A stretch of 8,466 nt of DNA, taken from positions 1-8,466 of the forward strand of contig VSOD01000172.1 of assembly GCA_009774655.1 (NCBI GenBank), written 5' to 3'. This document shows, piece after piece, positions 5,840-8,466 of this stretch (position 1 is the first letter of the stretch; each line of letters begins with the position of its first letter). Source of the DNA: Lachnospiraceae bacterium. GTDB lineage: Bacteria; Bacillota_A; Clostridia; Lachnospirales; Lachnospiraceae. A program made the position numbers and the translations under genes. A model generated the notes under the pieces. The model was given only the letters and a program-made list of their open reading frames with translations, did not search any database and had not been told where the DNA came from.

Positions 5840-7891
5840 TCAATCCAGTGTAAACCCGGCCACAATATCTTCCAGGCTGTCGGCCATTTCCCTGTTTTCT
5901 TCCGCCTGGTTCTGGATCTCAACTGCTATTTCTTCTGTCCTTTCGCTCTTCCTGACAATTTCATTAATCGCCATGTTGTTCTGGCCGGACAGGTTTTTCA
6001 CATCCATGACATTATCGAAAATCTGCGATATGGATGTCTGGAGTCCTCTGACAAAGTCTCTCAGCTTCTCGACATCGTTCTTGATCGCTTCCACCGAGGC
6101 GCTGTAATCATTGGATTTCTCGGCAAAATCTCCAAAACTTTCCAATACCTCTCCTTCCATATACTTTAAGATCGTTGACATACACTGGTTCACTTCGCCG
6201 ATGCTGTCATTGGATGCTTCACACACTTTCTGAATATGTTCCGCGGTTTCCTTGGAAGTCTCCGCCAGCTTGCTGATCTCACCCGCCACTACGGCAAAGC
6301 CTCTGCCCATCTCACCGGATCTTGCCGCCTCTATGGCCGCATTGATGGACAAAAGGTTCGTCTGGTTGGCAATATCCAGAATCGCCGATGCCATGCCGTT
6401 GATCTGAGACAGGCTGTTCAAATTCTCCAGCGCAGCCCGCACGGAATCCTTCGTCGTCACAAGCTGTTTACTCGTATTCTGCAAAGATGCATTCGCACTC
6501 TCCCGCATCTGCTTCGCATCTTCCATGATATCGTCGCTGAATTTGGAACTGCTGTGCAGGCTGTCCGCCACATCGCCGATACTGCTGCGCATATTGATGA
6601 TCTCGCCGTTGATACTCTCGATCGCATTATTAACATGATCGAGGCTGGCGGAAAGCTGCTGTGTCGTACACATATTGTTGGTCACGCACTCCACCAGTTC
6701 CGAGGACGTTCCCCGCAGGGAGATCGCTTTCTCATTCAGCTTCGTACAGCACACCCGAAGCGTACCCAAAATATGATTCAGCGACTTGATCACCTTATCG
6801 GAAGCCGTAGCCATCTCGCCCAGGTCATCGTTTCTGTCCGCATACTTGTGCACTTCTCCCCTGTCTCTGATATCACAGTTTGCAATCTGGAGCAGCGAAC
6901 TTGTGATCGGCGACAACGGCTTCATAAAGCGCGAAATTACAAGGTAAGACAATATCATCAGAAAAGCAAGCCCGCCGATGCAAAGCGTCAAAAGCTCGAA
7001 TCTTGCCACATTGGCGGTGGCAAAAATCTCATCCGCGCTGTCCGTCAACAGAAAAATCCAGTCTCTGTCTGCAAAATAATGATACGCCGCAATGCTGTCT
7101 TCCCCGGCATTCGTATATTCCACATATTCCGTTGTCTGACTGCTGCCCTGTTTTACCTGACTGATGATATCGAGGACATACTCCTCGTCCGCCTTTGTAC
7201 CGAGCTTTGCATCATCCTCATGGAAAATATATTCCCCGGTCTCCGTATTGATCAGATAGTAACGCGCATTGTCAAGTCCGGCTGTCGGCAGATTGTTCAG
7301 CTCTTCCCGCAGTCCGGAAATAAAGATTCCCGCACCCACCAGACCGATGGGGTTGCCTGTTTCATCCAGACAGGCACGATACATGGATACAATCTGTTTT
7401 CCGCTTGCCGGTGAAAAGATAAACCCGGCGTTATAGACCCCGTCCGCCTCCAGCATGGCGTCCTGCAGCTGCTTTAAGGGATCGCCCTCTCTTGTCGTGA
7501 TACCGACCACATCTTTGTTCGTATGAGCAAGCACATGCGTATTCCACTCACTGGCATAGATGCCTTCCAGCCGGTCAATATCACCGCTGAACTTCTCGGT
7601 GTATTTCTGCGCTGCGGCAGCTGCCGACGAATCCGTCGGATGTAAAAGAAGATCTGTAATCTCGCCTGCCCTGCTGTATGCGGTCAAATGACTCTCCGCC
7701 TCCCGCACATAACTTTCTATGATCTGCGACCTGTCGTCTACGATCGTCTTCATACTGTCGATCGTATTGCTGCGGATATTGCCGGTGATCGTTTTACTCA
7801 TGAAAATATACAACACTGCGAATATAACAATCTGAAGTGCCATGATACATGATGTTATTCTGTAAGCAACCTTCTTTTTCTGTCTCATCAT
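5840..7891 (-). CDS. Methyl-accepting chemotaxis protein with cache-type extracellular sensor
   Basis: A 683-residue transmembrane chemoreceptor that would signal to CheA/CheW. TM1 lies at about residues 8-31. An extracellular region of about 265 residues, probably a dCache ligand-binding domain (with GLVGAGIFISGL and YYLINTETGEYIF blocks), precedes TM2 at about 298-322. A HAMP-like linker (about 322-375) leads into a long coiled-coil signalling domain. The conserved hairpin tip reads DIANQTNLLSINAAIEAARS followed by GEMGRGFAVVAGEI (about 505-545), close to the canonical receptor tip. The C-terminus is GFTLD, with no CheR/CheB-tethering pentapeptide. The frame is open five codons further up to a TTG at 7906, but AAGGAG lies 6 nt before the ATG at 7891 and inside that extension, so 7891 is preferred; the adjacent ATG at 7888 is an alternative. 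The gene starts 40 bp after the ribulokinase stop with no terminator between. The ligand is unknown. Confidence 0.96.
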   Translation of the reverse strand: MMRQKKKVAYRITSCIMALQIVIFAVLYIFMSKTITGNIRSNTIDSMKTIVDDRSQIIESYVREAESHLTAYSRAGEITDLLLHPTDSSAAAAAQKYTEKFSGDIDRLEGIYASEWNTHVLAHTNKDVVGITTREGDPLKQLQDAMLEADGVYNAGFIFSPASGKQIVSMYRACLDETGNPIGLVGAGIFISGLREELNNLPTAGLDNARYYLINTETGEYIFHEDDAKLGTKADEEYVLDIISQVKQGSSQTTEYVEYTNAGEDSIAAYHYFADRDWIFLLTDSADEIFATANVARFELLTLCIGGLAFLMILSYLVISRFMKPLSPITSSLLQIANCDIRDRGEVHKYADRNDDLGEMATASDKVIKSLNHILGTLRVCCTKLNEKAISLRGTSSELVECVTNNMCTTQQLSASLDHVNNAIESINGEIINMRSSIGDVADSLHSSSKFSDDIMEDAKQMRESANASLQNTSKQLVTTKDSVRAALENLNSLSQINGMASAILDIANQTNLLSINAAIEAARSGEMGRGFAVVAGEISKLAETSKETAEHIQKVCEASNDSIGEVNQCMSTILKYMEGEVLESFGDFAEKSNDYSASVEAIKNDVEKLRDFVRGLQTSISQIFDNVMDVKNLSGQNNMAINEIVRKSERTEEIAVEIQNQAEENREMADSLEDIVAGFTLD

Positions 7892-7897
7892 TTCAAT

Positions 7898-7903
7898 CTC
7901 CTT
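7898..7903 (-). promoter_or_regulatory. Ribosome binding site that fixes the chemoreceptor start
   Basis: AAGGAG on the coding strand, 6 nt before the ATG at 7891. It shows that an in-frame TTG at 7906, which would place this site inside the coding region, is not the start. Confidence 0.85.
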
Positions 7904-7931
7904 CAAAAAACCCCTTAACCTTTATTCTATT

Positions 7932-8420
7932 TTAAAGCCGGTGCATCACTTCATTGCCTCCTGCACCGAAATAATCATGTAAGATCTTATACTCCTTATA
8001 AAGCCTGTTATATGTCTCCACATGTTCCGGAATCGGTTCAAATTTTATCTCCCCGATCCTGCCCATCGTGCGCGCCGCCGCATTGACCGTCCCATGACCG
8101 CCTGCCTGAATGCCTGCTGCCACCGCCGCATAGACAGCCGCGCCGAAAGCCGAACCCTGGTTCGTAGAACCGGTAAGGATCGTCTTGCCCAGCACATCCG
8201 CATAAATCTGCATCATAAAAGGATTCTTACCCACGATACCGCCGCAGGCATAAAGCTCCTTCGCCGTGACGCCTCCTTTTGCAAATTCTTCGAAGATGGC
8301 CCGCATACCGAAAGCCGTCGCCTCCAGAAGCGCCCGGTAGATTTCTTCCGGCTTCGTCCGCAGCTTCAAACCAAGTATCATACCGGAGAGGTTCGCATCC
8401 GCCAGACAGGAACGATTGCC
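7932..8420 (-). CDS. araB: L-ribulokinase, C-terminal part (broken or rearranged at its 5' side)
   Basis: About 162 residues of the C-terminal ATPase lobe of an FGGY-family kinase. It matches ribulokinase, which phosphorylates L-ribulose to L-ribulose 5-phosphate in arabinose catabolism. Seen features are NRSCLADANLSGMILGL, the FGGY-type block KPEEIYRALLEATAFGMRAI, the nucleotide-binding ACGGIVGKNPFMMQIYADV, AFGAAVYAAVAAG, and the ribulokinase-like tail LHDYFGAGGNEVM. The HDYFG-G-N-VM-RL ending favours ribulokinase over xylulokinase or glycerol kinase. The frame stays open to the window end, but upstream of the GNRS codons (about 8420) it reads YFRRFP where this family normally has LDWWN, and resemblance stops. 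At the same place the opposite strand begins to look like an internal ribulokinase segment. An inversion breakpoint or a chimeric join is inferred. An ATG at 8381 also opens this frame but lies inside the conserved domain and is not a natural start. Confidence 0.85.
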   Translation of the reverse strand, partial: GNRSCLADANLSGMILGLKLRTKPEEIYRALLEATAFGMRAIFEEFAKGGVTAKELYACGGIVGKNPFMMQIYADVLGKTILTGSTNQGSAFGAAVYAAVAAGIQAGGHGTVNAAARTMGRIGEIKFEPIPEHVETYNRLYKEYKILHDYFGAGGNEVMHRL

Positions 8421-8466
8421 GGGAAAGCGCCGGAAGTATATGAGGCCACGGACAATTTCATGGAGG
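8409..8466 (+). pseudogene. araB: Inverted internal fragment of ribulokinase, continuing past the window
   Basis: Read on the plus strand, these bases give GTIAGKAPEVYEATDNFME. This resembles the segment near residue 200 of ribulokinase, where the family has a pattern like Y-x-x-A/T-D-x-F-M/I-E-A-G-D-W. The window ends just before the expected A/G-D-W. It directly abuts the C-terminal fragment, which is on the other strand. The first 12 bases (8409-8420) also encode GNRS of the C-terminal fragment on the minus strand, so both pieces may share them. The call rests on about 15 residues recalled against the family, so it is plausible rather than proven. Confidence 0.55.

Noticed and set aside
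6236..7414. Plus-strand open frame of 392 codons
   Set aside because: It lies wholly antisense to the chemoreceptor, whose domains are unmistakable. The plus-strand product has no recognisable domains, no ribosome site and a composition typical of a shadow frame.
7892..7960. Flagellar sigma-28 type promoter before the chemoreceptor
   Set aside because: Searched because chemoreceptors are often controlled this way. No TAAA box with a properly spaced CCGATA-like element was found.
8421..8466. Continuation of the minus-strand ribulokinase frame to the window end
   Set aside because: The frame has no stop, but the residues (YFRRFP and beyond) do not match the expected LDWWN, while the plus strand does match another part of the family.
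1..8466. CRISPR arrays, tRNA or rRNA genes, insertion sequences, phage genes
   Set aside because: No regular repeat-spacer pattern, tRNA-like cloverleaf, transposase or integrase frame was noticed on either strand.

Overview
The window reads as chromosomal DNA from a Gram-positive, Clostridia-type bacterium, most likely a Lachnospiraceae-like gut anaerobe. The reasons are a lipoprotein-type sugar-binding protein, AGGAG-type ribosome binding sites, sigma-A promoters with extended -10 elements, U-tailed intrinsic terminators and the style of the multidomain sensor proteins. This assignment is inferred from protein character only. All real genes are on the minus strand, so transcription runs from high to low coordinates.

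Layout in transcription order: (1) the C-terminal part of an L-ribulokinase (araB), ending at 7932; (2) a methyl-accepting chemotaxis protein, 7891-5840, 40 bp after araB and closed by a strong intrinsic terminator; (3) a response-regulator diguanylate cyclase (REC-GGDEF), 5691-4774, with its own promoter, a perfect 16-bp palindrome over the -35 box, and a terminator behind it; (4) a sugar-type extracellular solute-binding lipoprotein, 4608-3154, with a near-consensus extended -10 promoter; (5) a very large membrane sensor kinase, 3096 to the window start and truncated there, with two membrane segments around a big extracellular domain, then HAMP/linker, PAS, degenerate GGDEF, GAF and HisKA. 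Genes 4 and 5 are 57 bp apart, have no terminator between them and probably share a transcript. No stretch over 300 bp lacks a gene.

Functionally this looks like an environmental-sensing island. A binding lipoprotein with no visible permease or ATPase sits directly before a sensor kinase with a large extracellular domain. A product-inhibitable c-di-GMP synthase and a cache-type chemoreceptor lie immediately upstream. A reasonable inference is that sugar or other small-molecule availability is read by the lipoprotein/kinase pair and the chemoreceptor, and turned into changes in motility and c-di-GMP.

The most unusual signal is at the right-hand edge. The minus-strand ribulokinase frame loses family resemblance upstream of about 8420, while the plus strand from about 8409 to the window end encodes what looks like an internal ribulokinase segment (ending ...APEVYEATDNFME) in the opposite orientation. 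This is what an inversion inside araB, or a chimeric assembly, would look like at one breakpoint.
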